Assembly: GCF_034087045.1 (NCBI RefSeq) | Contig: NZ_CP139247.1 | Location: 7,962,001 to 8,026,000 of the forward strand | Direction of reading: 5' to 3' | From: Chitinophaga sancti | Lineage (GTDB): Bacteria > Bacteroidota > Bacteroidia > Chitinophagales > Chitinophagaceae | DNA: 64,000 nt | In this document: one piece after another, positions 1-8,146 of the stretch | Position numbering within the stretch: the first letter of the stretch is position 1 | Layout: the number at the start of each line of letters is the position of its first letter | The notes under the pieces: model-generated | Databases searched by the model: none | The model's input: only the letters and a program-made list of their open reading frames with translations | What the model was told of the DNA's origin: nothing | Made by a program: the position numbers and the translations under genes

Positions 1-431
1 GGAACAACATATGATTTGAATAAAGTCTGACCAAGATTAGCGATCAAACCAATATTGTTAGATTCCGGTGTTAATGATGGCAGGCTTGCTTCACGCAGCG
101 CAGCCAGCAGTACCACCAGCAGTGCCCCCCCACTGATCGCACCTGCATACTTAAGCCAGTTCCGCTTTTGCGGCTCTCCCTCTGCATTCAGGTTCATCAG
201 CATGATCACGAACAGGAACAATACCATGATCGCACCCGCATATACAATGATGTGCACCACCGCCAGAAACTGTGCATTCAGCATCACGTAATGGCCGGCT
301 ATGGTAAAAAATGTAAGGATCAGGCAAAGGACGCTTGTAACGGGACTCTTACTAAACACCACGCCCAGCGCAGTGATCAGTGAAATAATAGAGAGTATCC
401 CGAAAACGACTTGTTGTAAATTCATTCCCAT
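1..431 (-). CDS. nuoJ: NADH-quinone oxidoreductase subunit J (partial, C-terminus beyond the window)
   Basis: This is a membrane subunit of the proton-pumping arm of respiratory complex I. The visible part is a very hydrophobic protein starting MNLQQVVFGILSII, with about four membrane segments and the motif HIIVYAGAIMVLFLFVIML typical of NuoJ. It follows nuoI after about 30 bases, the canonical order. Two in-frame ATGs are possible, at 431 (MGMNLQQ) and 425 (MNLQQ); neither has a clear ribosome binding site. The gene runs off the left edge, so its end and the expected nuoK to nuoN genes are not visible. The family assignment is firm from sequence and context. Confidence 0.93.
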   Translation of the reverse strand, partial: MGMNLQQVVFGILSIISLITALGVVFSKSPVTSVLCLILTFFTIAGHYVMLNAQFLAVVHIIVYAGAIMVLFLFVIMLMNLNAEGEPQKRNWLKYAGAISGGALLVVLLAALREASLPSLTPESNNIGLIANLGQTLFKSYVV

Positions 432-461
432 TGCTATATTGTCTGATTGTTGTGTTTGGAA

Positions 462-971
462 TTATGCATTTTTCTGCTCTCCTGGCAATGGAATCAACAG
501 ATCCTGCTTGCCATAGATGAAACCTTCACGTTTGTAATGTGCTGGTGCAAATGTTTCGGAGAGATAAATCGCATCCTTAGGACAGGCTTCTTCACAAAAA
601 CCACAGAAGATGCAACGGAGCATGTTAATCTCATAACGTGCTGCATATTTTTCTTCACGGTACAGATGCTCTTCACCTGATTTCCTTTCAGCAGCTTCCA
701 TTGTAATAGCCTCCGCAGGACAAGCTACCGCACACAGACCACAGGCTGTACAGTTTTCACGTCCTTCAGCATCCCTGTTCAGAATGTGAAGACCACGGAA
801 TACCGGGCTGAATTCACGTTTTTCTTCAGGATAACTTACCGTTGGTTTTTTCTGGAATATATGCTTGAAAGTGATAACCATTCCCTTTGCAATAGCCGGC
901 AGGTACATCCTCTCCAACATGTTCATCGGTCTGCGATCTACCGGTTTTGCCCTGTTCGTTAAAGTTTGCAT
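462..971 (-). CDS. nuoI: NADH-quinone oxidoreductase subunit I, 2x[4Fe-4S] ferredoxin-like
   Basis: This subunit carries clusters N6a and N6b, which pass electrons from the NADH arm towards NuoB and quinone. Two ferredoxin motifs are intact: C74/C77/C80/C84 (CTACGLCAVACP) and C120/C123/C126/C130 (CIFCGFCEEACP). At 169 residues the length is normal. The N-terminus carries an amphipathic stretch (MLERMYLPAIAKG) that would lie at the membrane surface. It sits between nuoH (41 bases upstream) and nuoJ in the usual operon order. Confidence 0.97.
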   Translation of the reverse strand: MQTLTNRAKPVDRRPMNMLERMYLPAIAKGMVITFKHIFQKKPTVSYPEEKREFSPVFRGLHILNRDAEGRENCTACGLCAVACPAEAITMEAAERKSGEEHLYREEKYAARYEINMLRCIFCGFCEEACPKDAIYLSETFAPAHYKREGFIYGKQDLLIPLPGEQKNA

Positions 972-1011
972 GATTAATAATGCGATTAAATAAGTTTACA
1001 ATTTCGTTCTC

Positions 1012-2052
1012 TTAATGTTGATGCCACAAAATCCAGCCACCAGTGATCAACATGTTTAACAATGCAATCGGGATCAGGTAATTCCAACCCAAACGCATTA
1101 ACTGATCATAACGGAAGCGCGGGATAGTCCAGCGTACCCACATAAAGAAGAAAATGAAGCAAATAATTTTTATAAACAGCACCAGTGTACCCAATATAGT
1201 CAGAATGTTTGGCGATACATGCAGACTATCCATTCCCCAGAAATGATATCCACCAAAGTACAATGTAGCCATCAGCGCAGAGCTGATGAACATATTGATA
1301 TACTCAGCGAACAGGAAGAAACCCAGTTTCATGGAAGAATACTCCAGGTGATAACCACCGTTCAGCTCATTCTCCGCTTCTGCCAGGTCAAATGGAGAAC
1401 GGTTGGTCTCAGCAAATGAACAGATCAGGAAAATGATAAAGCCCAGCGGCTGAACAAATACGTTCCATACACCGCCATGACGCTGCTGCTCTACGATTTC
1501 TTTCAGACTCAGCGTACCACTCACCATCAGCAGTGCAATCAGTGCCATACCCATCGCCAGCTCATAGCTGATGATCTGGGAAGCGGCACGTACAGATGAT
1601 AACAGGGAGAATTTATTGTTGGAAGCCCAGCCACCCAGCATAATGCCGTATACGCCTAAGCTCACCACACCAAAAATGTAAAGAATACCAATGTTCACGT
1701 CAGCTACCTGCAGTGATACTGTATGACCTGCAATGGTCAGTGTATCGCCCCATGGAATTACTGCACTGGTCATACAGGCTACAATCATAGCCAGTGATGG
1801 ACCTAAAATAAAGAGGAAATGATTGGAAGATCCTGGAATGATCTCTTCCTTGAAGAAGAGCTTACCACCATCCGCCAGCGGCTGAAACAAGCCCAAAGGA
1901 CCCGCTCTGTTTGGTCCAAGCCTATCCTGCATAATACCCGCTACCTTTCTTTCGCCCCATGTGGAATACATGGCCACGACCAGAGATATTACCAATACAC
2001 CTGATATCAGTATTATCTTCTCAAGAATGAAAAACCAGTCTATTTGCATCAA
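1012..2052 (-). CDS. nuoH: NADH-quinone oxidoreductase subunit H, membrane subunit
   Basis: NuoH joins the peripheral and membrane arms of complex I and forms much of the quinone chamber. The 346-residue protein has about eight to nine hydrophobic segments. It has the family signatures GERKVAGIMQDRLGPNRAGP near residue 32 and SFAETNRSPFDLAEAENELNGG around residue 215, the latter a conserved acidic loop implicated in coupling. Both are complete. It lies 20 bases after nuoG. Inner-membrane location follows from the family. Confidence 0.97.
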   Translation of the reverse strand: MMQIDWFFILEKIILISGVLVISLVVAMYSTWGERKVAGIMQDRLGPNRAGPLGLFQPLADGGKLFFKEEIIPGSSNHFLFILGPSLAMIVACMTSAVIPWGDTLTIAGHTVSLQVADVNIGILYIFGVVSLGVYGIMLGGWASNNKFSLLSSVRAASQIISYELAMGMALIALLMVSGTLSLKEIVEQQRHGGVWNVFVQPLGFIIFLICSFAETNRSPFDLAEAENELNGGYHLEYSSMKLGFFLFAEYINMFISSALMATLYFGGYHFWGMDSLHVSPNILTILGTLVLFIKIICFIFFFMWVRWTIPRFRYDQLMRLGWNYLIPIALLNMLITGGWILWHQH

Positions 2053-2072
2053 ATACGAGTTATAATAGTTAC

Positions 2073-3161
2073 TTACTTGTTAAAATCATCAGAGTGTGCA
2101 GGCCCCTCGATCTGCGACAGATCGATATCTGGACGGTTTACCTCGCTAATACTGTGAATATCCATCAGCAGTTTTGGCTGACGGCCATCCAGTACTTCAA
2201 CCAGGGTATCCTTCGGCTTGTTTACACCTACATAGTGGTTAGCAGAAATTACGCTCTGGCGTTCGATCTTACGTGGACCTTCCACTACCCAGTCTTTCGC
2301 TTCTTTCTTATCAAAACGGCAGGTATCGCAAATGAAATCTTCTACTTCGCCATATTTATCCTTACGTGCAGTTACACGGAACACTTCGTCACCACGCATC
2401 CAGAGTACGGTTTTACCACAGCACTTAGGATTCTCACAGTCACGGTGTGCGTTCACTGGTTTCAGGAACCAAACACGGTTTTTGAAACGGAAAGTTTTAT
2501 CAGTCAGTGCACCTACAGGGCATACGTCAATAACGTTACCGATGAAGGGACTGTTTAAATTCTTGCTAAGATAAGTGCTGATTTCAGCATGCTCACCACG
2601 GCCCAGTACACCATGCTCACGGTTGCCAGCAACCTGATCGGCAGTGAATACACAACGGTAGCAAAGGATACAGCGGGTCATATGTAACTGGATCTTATCA
2701 CCCAGATCTACTTTTTCGAAAGTACGGCGTTTGAATTCGTAACGGGTACCTTCAGCACCATGCTCATAACCCAGATCCTGCAGGTGACACTCACCAGCCT
2801 GATCACATACTGGGCAATCCAGCGGGTGATTCAGTAACAGGAATTCCACCACACCTTTACGTGCTTCCAGCACTTCAGGAGAGGTGATGTTTGCTACTTC
2901 CATACCATCCATTACAGTAGTACGGCAGGAAGCAACCAGTTTTGGCATAGGACGGGGATCAGCTTCCGAGCCCTTCGATACTTTTACCAGACAGGTACGG
3001 CATTTACCACCACTACCCTGCAGTTTGGAATAGTAGCACATTGCAGGCGGCACTATATCTCCTCCTATCTGACGGGCAGCATTCAGGATAGTAGTACCTG
3101 GTGCCACTTCCACAGAGATCCCGTCGATCTTGACTTTAAAGAGTTTCTGTTCTTCAGCCAT
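2073..3161 (-). CDS. nuoG: NADH-quinone oxidoreductase subunit G, short form without the molybdopterin-like domain
   Basis: This iron-sulfur subunit wires electrons from NuoF to NuoI. An N-terminal 2Fe-2S ferredoxin domain has C42, C54, C57 and C79. The N5 cluster set H112/C116/C119/C125 and the N4 set C164/C167/C170/C214 are complete. The protein ends at 362 residues, whereas classical NuoG is roughly 700 to 900. The large molybdopterin-oxidoreductase-like domain is absent, and only a remnant of its Fe4S4 entry region (C242, C247, C248, C278, C281) can be seen before a short polar tail. The stop is followed 20 bases later by nuoH, so this is not an obvious recent truncation. Short G subunits occur in other Bacteroidota. 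Confidence 0.93.
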   Translation of the reverse strand: MAEEQKLFKVKIDGISVEVAPGTTILNAARQIGGDIVPPAMCYYSKLQGSGGKCRTCLVKVSKGSEADPRPMPKLVASCRTTVMDGMEVANITSPEVLEARKGVVEFLLLNHPLDCPVCDQAGECHLQDLGYEHGAEGTRYEFKRRTFEKVDLGDKIQLHMTRCILCYRCVFTADQVAGNREHGVLGRGEHAEISTYLSKNLNSPFIGNVIDVCPVGALTDKTFRFKNRVWFLKPVNAHRDCENPKCCGKTVLWMRGDEVFRVTARKDKYGEVEDFICDTCRFDKKEAKDWVVEGPRKIERQSVISANHYVGVNKPKDTLVEVLDGRQPKLLMDIHSISEVNRPDIDLSQIEGPAHSDDFNK

Positions 3162-3222
3162 TTTGTTCGCTTAAAAAGGCGCTCGTTCTTTACACGAAAC
3201 GTCGTGTTAGTATTGTTGATTC

Positions 3223-4587
3223 TTATACTGCGGCAGGGGCAGCGATTTCCAGCGGATCTGCATAGTGTGCAAGACCGAAGTTGCGCGTTTGCGCTTCTTC
3301 AGGATTCAACACATGCCACTCAAATTCATCGCGGAAGTGACGGATAGCAGCAGCTACCGGCCAGGCAGCAGCATCACCCAATGGGCAGATGGTGTTACCT
3401 TCTATCTTACGCTGAATATCCCACAACAGATCTATATCGCTCATTTTACCTTTACCCTTCTCAATGTTCCTGAGCACTCGCTCCATCCATCCGGTACCTT
3501 CACGACATGGGCTACATTGTCCGCAGCTTTCGTGGTGGTAGAAACGGGCAAAAGTTAAGGTGTTTTTCACAATGCACTGGTCTTCGTCCAGTACGATGAA
3601 ACCACCGGAACCCAGCATTGTACCGGTAGCAAAACCACCGTCAGCCAGGCTTTCGTAAGTCATCATGCGCGGTTCACCTTTTGCTGTTTTCAGCAGCAGG
3701 TTAGCAGGCAGGATAGGTACGGAGCTACCACCCGGAATGCACGCTTTCAGACGTTTTCCATTTGGGATACCTCCGCAATATTCATCAGAGTAAATAAATT
3801 CTTCTACTGAAATGTTCATCTCAATTTCATACACCCCTGGTTTGTTGATATTACCACAGGCAGAAATGAGTTTGGTACCGGTTGATTTACCAGTGCCATA
3901 TTTGGCGTATTCTTCACCGCCGATACGCAGAATCGGTACTACGGTAGCCAGTGTTTCCACATTGTTTACCACAGTCGGACAATCGTATAAACCTTTCACC
4001 GCAGGGAATGGAGGTTTGATACGTGGATTACCACGCTTACCTTCCAGGCTTTCGATCAGGGCAGTTTCCTCACCACAGATGTAAGCACCTGCACCACGTT
4101 GTACATATATTTCAAGATCAAAACCGGTGCCCTGGATATTTTTCCCCAGCCAACCGTTTTTCTTTGCATCAGCAATTGCTTCTTCAAGAATATCAGGGAT
4201 CCATGCGTATTCACCACGGATGTAGATATAACAGGTATTACATCCCAGGGTATAGCTGGAGATGAGCAGACCTTCTATCAACAGGTGAGGAATGAATTCC
4301 ATCAGGTAACGGTCTTTGAAAGTACCTGGCTCAGATTCATCGGCATTACATACCAGGTAGCGGGGTACGCCTTCCGGTTTTGCAATGAAACTCCATTTCA
4401 TACCGGTAGGGAAACCAGCACCTCCACGGCCTCTCAGACCGCTTTTCTTCACCTCTTCCAGCACCAGCTCAGGCGTCATGCTTTTCAATGCTTTCTCCGC
4501 CGATCCGTAGCCGCCGTTAGCCCGGTATACATCATAATACCGGATATTTTCTATATGTGCTTTGTCAAAAAGTAATTTGCGTCCCAT
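3223..4587 (-). CDS. nuoF: NADH-quinone oxidoreductase subunit F, NADH and FMN binding
   Basis: NuoF oxidises NADH through FMN and hands electrons to cluster N3. The glycine-rich nucleotide motif GRGGAGFPTGMKWSF lies at residues 53-67, CNADESEPGTFKDR at about 80-93 and GAYICGEETALIESLEG follows. Cluster N3 ligands are C355, C358, C361 and C401. I chose the ATG at 4587 (MGRKLLFDKAH). A longer reading from 4653 would overlap the end of nuoE and add 22 low-complexity residues (QTQTKSQSTNHNSK) unlike the family. With this start the protein is 454 residues and lies 28 bases after nuoE. Confidence 0.96.
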   Translation of the reverse strand: MGRKLLFDKAHIENIRYYDVYRANGGYGSAEKALKSMTPELVLEEVKKSGLRGRGGAGFPTGMKWSFIAKPEGVPRYLVCNADESEPGTFKDRYLMEFIPHLLIEGLLISSYTLGCNTCYIYIRGEYAWIPDILEEAIADAKKNGWLGKNIQGTGFDLEIYVQRGAGAYICGEETALIESLEGKRGNPRIKPPFPAVKGLYDCPTVVNNVETLATVVPILRIGGEEYAKYGTGKSTGTKLISACGNINKPGVYEIEMNISVEEFIYSDEYCGGIPNGKRLKACIPGGSSVPILPANLLLKTAKGEPRMMTYESLADGGFATGTMLGSGGFIVLDEDQCIVKNTLTFARFYHHESCGQCSPCREGTGWMERVLRNIEKGKGKMSDIDLLWDIQRKIEGNTICPLGDAAAWPVAAAIRHFRDEFEWHVLNPEEAQTRNFGLAHYADPLEIAAPAAV

Positions 4588-4615
4588 CTTACTATTATGA
4601 TTTGTAGATTGGCTT

Positions 4616-5101
4616 TTAGTTTGCGTTTGCCCTGCATTCTGCAATGATGGCATCTACCTTTTCAGGTGTCAGGTGTTCTCTGTAGTGCTTACCCAGCTGC
4701 ATCATCGGCGCGTAGCCGCAGGCACCCAGGCATTCTACTGCTTTCAGAGTAAAGAGGCCGTCTTTCGTCGTCTCTCCCACTCCTATTTCCAGTTTCTTTT
4801 TAATATAGTCGATGATATTGTCTGAACCGCGCAGCATGCAGGGGCCAGTCTGGCACACCTCGAATACATGCTTGCCTACCGGCTGCAGGTTAAACATTGA
4901 GTAAAAGGTAGCCACTTCATACACTTCAATTGGCTTTATCTGCAGCAGGGAAGCTACGTAATCCATAGTCTCTGTGCTGAGCCAACCGCCAAACGCTTCC
5001 TGTGCAAGGTGCAACACCGGAATAAGCGCACTTTTCTGTCTACCCTGAGGATAGCGGGCGATGATCTCCTTTACTTTATTCAGCTTCTCTTCTGAAAACA
5101 T
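4616..5101 (-). CDS. nuoE: NADH-quinone oxidoreductase subunit E, thioredoxin-like 2Fe-2S protein
   Basis: NuoE carries the off-path 2Fe-2S cluster N1a beside the FMN of NuoF. The 161-residue protein has a helical N-terminus and a thioredoxin-like fold with cluster ligands C83, C88 (CQTGPC) and C124, C128 (CLGAC). The length is normal. It is followed by nuoF and preceded by nuoD as in the canonical operon. The start ATG at 5101 gives MFSEEKLNKV, which fits the family. Confidence 0.97.
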   Translation of the reverse strand: MFSEEKLNKVKEIIARYPQGRQKSALIPVLHLAQEAFGGWLSTETMDYVASLLQIKPIEVYEVATFYSMFNLQPVGKHVFEVCQTGPCMLRGSDNIIDYIKKKLEIGVGETTKDGLFTLKAVECLGACGYAPMMQLGKHYREHLTPEKVDAIIAECRANAN

Positions 5102-5141
5102 ATTCTATAGTTAAAAAAAACAAAAAGGCGTTTCGTTTGCT

Positions 5142-6359
5142 TTATGCATCCAGCTCTCCTGCAATCAGGTTCAGGCTACTCATACAAATCAGGGCATCAC
5201 TCAGCATGGCACCCTTGATCAGTTCACCATAAGCCTGGTAATATATGAAGCACGGACGGCGGAAATGCAACCTGTAAGGGCTACGGCCTCCATCACTGAT
5301 GAGGTAAAAGCCCAGCTCCCCGTTGGCACCTTCTACAGCATTGTACAATTCGCCTGGCAAAATATCGGATTCACCCATGATGATCTTGAAGTGATAAATG
5401 AGTGCTTCCATTTTGGTGTATACATCGCTCTTGTCTGGCAGGTAATATGCCGGAACATCTGCATGGTATATATCGGAGGGCAGGCCTTTCACTTTATCCA
5501 TCGCCTGACGGATAATGCTGAGACTTTCCCACATTTCACCATTACGAACCAGGAAACGGTCATAACAGTCACCGGTGCTACCTACTGGTATAGAAAATTC
5601 AAAATCTTCGTAAGAGGAATAAGGATGAGCTACACGTAAATCGTAATCCACACCGGCAGCACGCAGGTTAGGACCAGTAAAACCATAGTTCATCGCTCTT
5701 TCAGCACTGATTGGACCTACGCCCTGTGTACGCTCCATAAAAATACGGTTACGGTTCATCAGGATTTCGAACTCTTTCAGGGCTTTAGGAAACTCAACCA
5801 GGAATGTTTCGATCTTCTCGAAAGCTGCTGGTGTAAAGTTTCTTTCAAAACCACCCACACGACCAATGTTGGTAGTGAGGCGGGATCCACAGATTTCTTC
5901 GTAGATCTCATAAGCCAGCTCACGCCAGCGCATGAGGTACAGGAACCCGGTGAAGGCGCCGGTATCTACACCTACAACCCCATTACAGATCAGGTGATCA
6001 CAGATACGTGCCAGCTCCATAATGATCACACGCAGGTAGTCCACACGCTTAGGGGTTTGAATACCCAGCAGTTTTTCTACAGTAATGTGCCATCCCATAT
6101 TATTGATAGGAGAAGAACAGTAGTTCAGACGGTCTGTAAGAGGAGTAATCTGGTAGTAAGGACGACGTTCTGCAATCTTCTCGAATGCACGGTGGATATA
6201 CCCCACAGTAGATTCGGAACTGACAACACGCTCACCGTCTATTTCCAATATATTTTGAAACACCCCGTGTGTAGCAGGGTGGGTAGGTCCGAGGTTGAGA
6301 GTTTGTGTAACCCTTTCAATAGATCCTTCCGGAAGTGTTATATTATGTTGCTCTGACAT
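5142..6359 (-). CDS. nuoD: NADH-quinone oxidoreductase subunit D, quinone-site subunit
   Basis: NuoD is the 49-kDa-type subunit that shapes the quinone reduction site with NuoB. Diagnostic blocks are NLGPTHPATHGVFQNILEID near residue 24, GYIHRAFEKIAERRPYYQ, and the C-terminal blocks GELGFYLISDGGRSPYR and RRPCFIYYQAYGELIKG. The start is taken at the ATG at 6359 (MSEQHNITLPEG); a TTG two codons earlier is possible but less likely. NuoC and NuoD are separate genes here, not the fused form of enterobacteria. nuoC ends 18 bases upstream. Confidence 0.97.
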   Translation of the reverse strand: MSEQHNITLPEGSIERVTQTLNLGPTHPATHGVFQNILEIDGERVVSSESTVGYIHRAFEKIAERRPYYQITPLTDRLNYCSSPINNMGWHITVEKLLGIQTPKRVDYLRVIIMELARICDHLICNGVVGVDTGAFTGFLYLMRWRELAYEIYEEICGSRLTTNIGRVGGFERNFTPAAFEKIETFLVEFPKALKEFEILMNRNRIFMERTQGVGPISAERAMNYGFTGPNLRAAGVDYDLRVAHPYSSYEDFEFSIPVGSTGDCYDRFLVRNGEMWESLSIIRQAMDKVKGLPSDIYHADVPAYYLPDKSDVYTKMEALIYHFKIIMGESDILPGELYNAVEGANGELGFYLISDGGRSPYRLHFRRPCFIYYQAYGELIKGAMLSDALICMSSLNLIAGELDA

Positions 6360-6376
6360 GATCAACGAATAATTAA

Positions 6377-6898
6377 TTATATGCCAATATGCCCGCCGCG
6401 GCCGAACATTTCATCATCTTTATCTATACGAGACTGGTCTTCCAGTGGGAATTCCTTACGCATTGGGAAGTAATCCATCTCATCCACGTTCAGGATACGC
6501 TTCAGGTTTGGATGCCCTACGAAGTTGACACCAAAGAAGTCGTAAGTTTCACGCTCCATCCAGTTTGCAGATTCAAACAGGCGGGTAGCAGTAAATACTC
6601 TTGGATCTTCCACACTGGTATAAACCTTCATACGAAGTCTTACACGCTGGGCAAAATTGTAGAGATGGTATACTACTGCCAGCTCTTCTCCAGTACGATC
6701 AGGATAGTGCACAGCAGTGAGGTCTGTTAAAAAACGAAATTGCAGCTCCTCATCATCGTAAAGGAACTGCATCACTTTCAGGTTCAGATCTTTAGGTACT
6801 GTAAAATTAAGCATCCCAAAGGTTTCTTCCACCTGTGAGACAGCCTCACCAAACTTGTCGGTTAGTCGTTGTTTAATATTGTCGTTAGTCAAGGACAT
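6377..6898 (-). CDS. nuoC: NADH-quinone oxidoreductase subunit C (30-kDa type)
   Basis: NuoC is a peripheral-arm subunit that holds NuoB, D and I together. The protein is 173 residues and shows the family core FRFLTDLTAVHYPD, LAVVYHLYNFAQRVRLRMKV, and WMERETYDFFGVNFVGHPNLKRIL, followed by the C-terminal block FPMRKEFPLEDQSR. It is preceded by nuoB (51 bases) and followed by nuoD. The sequence and order leave little doubt. Confidence 0.96.
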   Translation of the reverse strand: MSLTNDNIKQRLTDKFGEAVSQVEETFGMLNFTVPKDLNLKVMQFLYDDEELQFRFLTDLTAVHYPDRTGEELAVVYHLYNFAQRVRLRMKVYTSVEDPRVFTATRLFESANWMERETYDFFGVNFVGHPNLKRILNVDEMDYFPMRKEFPLEDQSRIDKDDEMFGRGGHIGI

Positions 6899-6949
6899 TG
6901 CAGTGTATATTTAAGAACACAGATACAGGAGTAAAGTGTATCGTGATCT

Positions 6950-7513
6950 TTATTGTATGCCGTAGGAATTCAACAGTTCTTTGTACTTATCGGAATGGCG
7001 GCGACGCAGGCTTTCCTGACCAATCAGGTCCTGGATACGCATAAAGCCATCAATAATTGCTTCAGGACGTGGAGGGCATCCTGGTACATATACATCAACC
7101 GGGATGACCTGGTCAATGCCCTGTAAAACGGAATAGGTATCAAATACACCACCGCTGCTGGCGCAGGCGCCTACAGCGATTACCCAGCGTGGCTCAGCCA
7201 TCTGCAGGTATACCTGACGTAATACAGGTCCCATTTTCTTGGAGATAGTACCCATTACCATCAGCAAATCACACTGACGAGGGGTAAATGCCATCCTTTC
7301 TGCACCGAAACGTGCCAGATCATAAGTAGACGCCATCGTTGCCATGAATTCGATTCCACAGCAGGAAGTGGCGAAAGGCAGCGGCCAGATGGAGTTTTTA
7401 CGTGCCAGACCTATCGCTTTGTCAAACGAAGTCGCAAAAAAACCTTCCCCGGAATATCCCTCAGGGATTTCCACTGTCTTCACTTTCGTATTATACTGAA
7501 CCGGACGTGCCAT
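6950..7513 (-). CDS. nuoB: NADH-quinone oxidoreductase subunit B, cluster N2
   Basis: NuoB carries the terminal 4Fe-4S cluster N2, which reduces quinone. The unusual tandem-cysteine ligand pair C51-C52 (TSCCGIEFM) is present, with C117 (GACASSGG) and C146 (PGCPPRPEA) completing the set. The 187-residue length is normal with a short C-terminal extension (DKYKELLNSYGIQ). It lies 83 bases after nuoA and 51 bases before nuoC. Confidence 0.97.
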   Translation of the reverse strand: MARPVQYNTKVKTVEIPEGYSGEGFFATSFDKAIGLARKNSIWPLPFATSCCGIEFMATMASTYDLARFGAERMAFTPRQCDLLMVMGTISKKMGPVLRQVYLQMAEPRWVIAVGACASSGGVFDTYSVLQGIDQVIPVDVYVPGCPPRPEAIIDGFMRIQDLIGQESLRRRHSDKYKELLNSYGIQ

Positions 7514-7596
7514 AACCTTTCAGATTTAAAATTTCAATATCAGATTTGTTCCCTTTAGCAGGCACAGCTTCACATCGGGCTGTGTGCCATATTCTA

Positions 7597-7989
7597 TTAA
7601 TCTTCCCATTTCAGGGCTCCCTTCTTGAGTATATAGAGGAAACCTACCATAAAAAATGCCACAAACATCAACATAGCCATAAACCCTTCCCAACCCAACA
7701 GACGGAAATTAATCGCATAAGGATAAAAGAAAATAACTTCCACGTCGAAGAGTACGAACAGGATAGCCACCAGGAAGTATTTAATAGCTACTGGCTGACG
7801 GGCGTTACCGTGTTGTTCAATCCCACTTTCGAAGGTAGCCAGTTTGTCTTTGGTTTTCCTTTTAGGACCCAAAAAGTGAGTGGCGAACATGGTAAGACCT
7901 ACAAAACCCAGCGCAGCTATTAACTGTAATACAATAGGAAAATAGCTAAAAGGAGTAGTTGCTGACAATAATACTGTGTCTATAAACAT
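7597..7989 (-). CDS. nuoA: NADH-quinone oxidoreductase subunit A, membrane subunit
   Basis: NuoA is a small membrane subunit next to the quinone chamber. The 130-residue protein has three hydrophobic segments and the conserved loop ATFESGIEQHGNARQPVAIKYFLVA, then LFDVEVIFFYPYA, both typical of NuoA. It is the first gene of the operon. A well-matched Bacteroidota promoter lies about 33 bases upstream of the ATG. The next gene to the right, the TPR protein, has its own terminator at 8101-8127, so nuoA starts a separate unit. Confidence 0.97.
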   Translation of the reverse strand: MFIDTVLLSATTPFSYFPIVLQLIAALGFVGLTMFATHFLGPKRKTKDKLATFESGIEQHGNARQPVAIKYFLVAILFVLFDVEVIFFYPYAINFRLLGWEGFMAMLMFVAFFMVGFLYILKKGALKWED

Positions 7990-8021
7990 AAGCTTCCCTA
8001 TAAATCGTTCATCAGAATGAG

Positions 8022-8052
8022 CAAAAATAGGCTAAGTCTAGCAATATTCAAA
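8022..8052 (-). promoter_or_regulatory. Bacteroidota-type promoter of the nuo operon
   Basis: On the minus strand a -33 TTTG (8049-8052) is followed after exactly 19 bases by TATTTTTG (8022-8029), matching the TTTG-N19-TAnnTTTG consensus of the Bacteroidota primary sigma factor. The predicted transcript would start about 8015 and carry a leader of roughly 25 bases before the nuoA ATG at 7989. The match is seen directly; activity is inferred. Confidence 0.75.
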
Positions 8053-8100
8053 TCTATTGAAGGATTAAAATATTATGTTTTTTCCCCAACCGGAAATAAA

Positions 8101-8127
8101 AAAACCCCGGCAGTCGCCGGGGTTTTC
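8101..8127 (-). terminator. Rho-independent terminator after the TPR gene
   Basis: The perfect stem AACCCCGG / CCGGGGTT has a four- to five-base loop and is flanked by A and T runs on either side. It lies 20 bases beyond the stop codon of the leftward TPR gene (8147). It separates that unit from the nuo operon promoter. Confidence 0.85.
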
Positions 8128-8146
8128 TATTTAAAGCTCAGTTTGC

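Noticed and set aside
4588..4653. Longer nuoF reading that overlaps nuoE
   Set aside because: The added 22 residues are polar and low complexity, unlike NuoF, and an ATG at 4587 gives the usual N-terminus.
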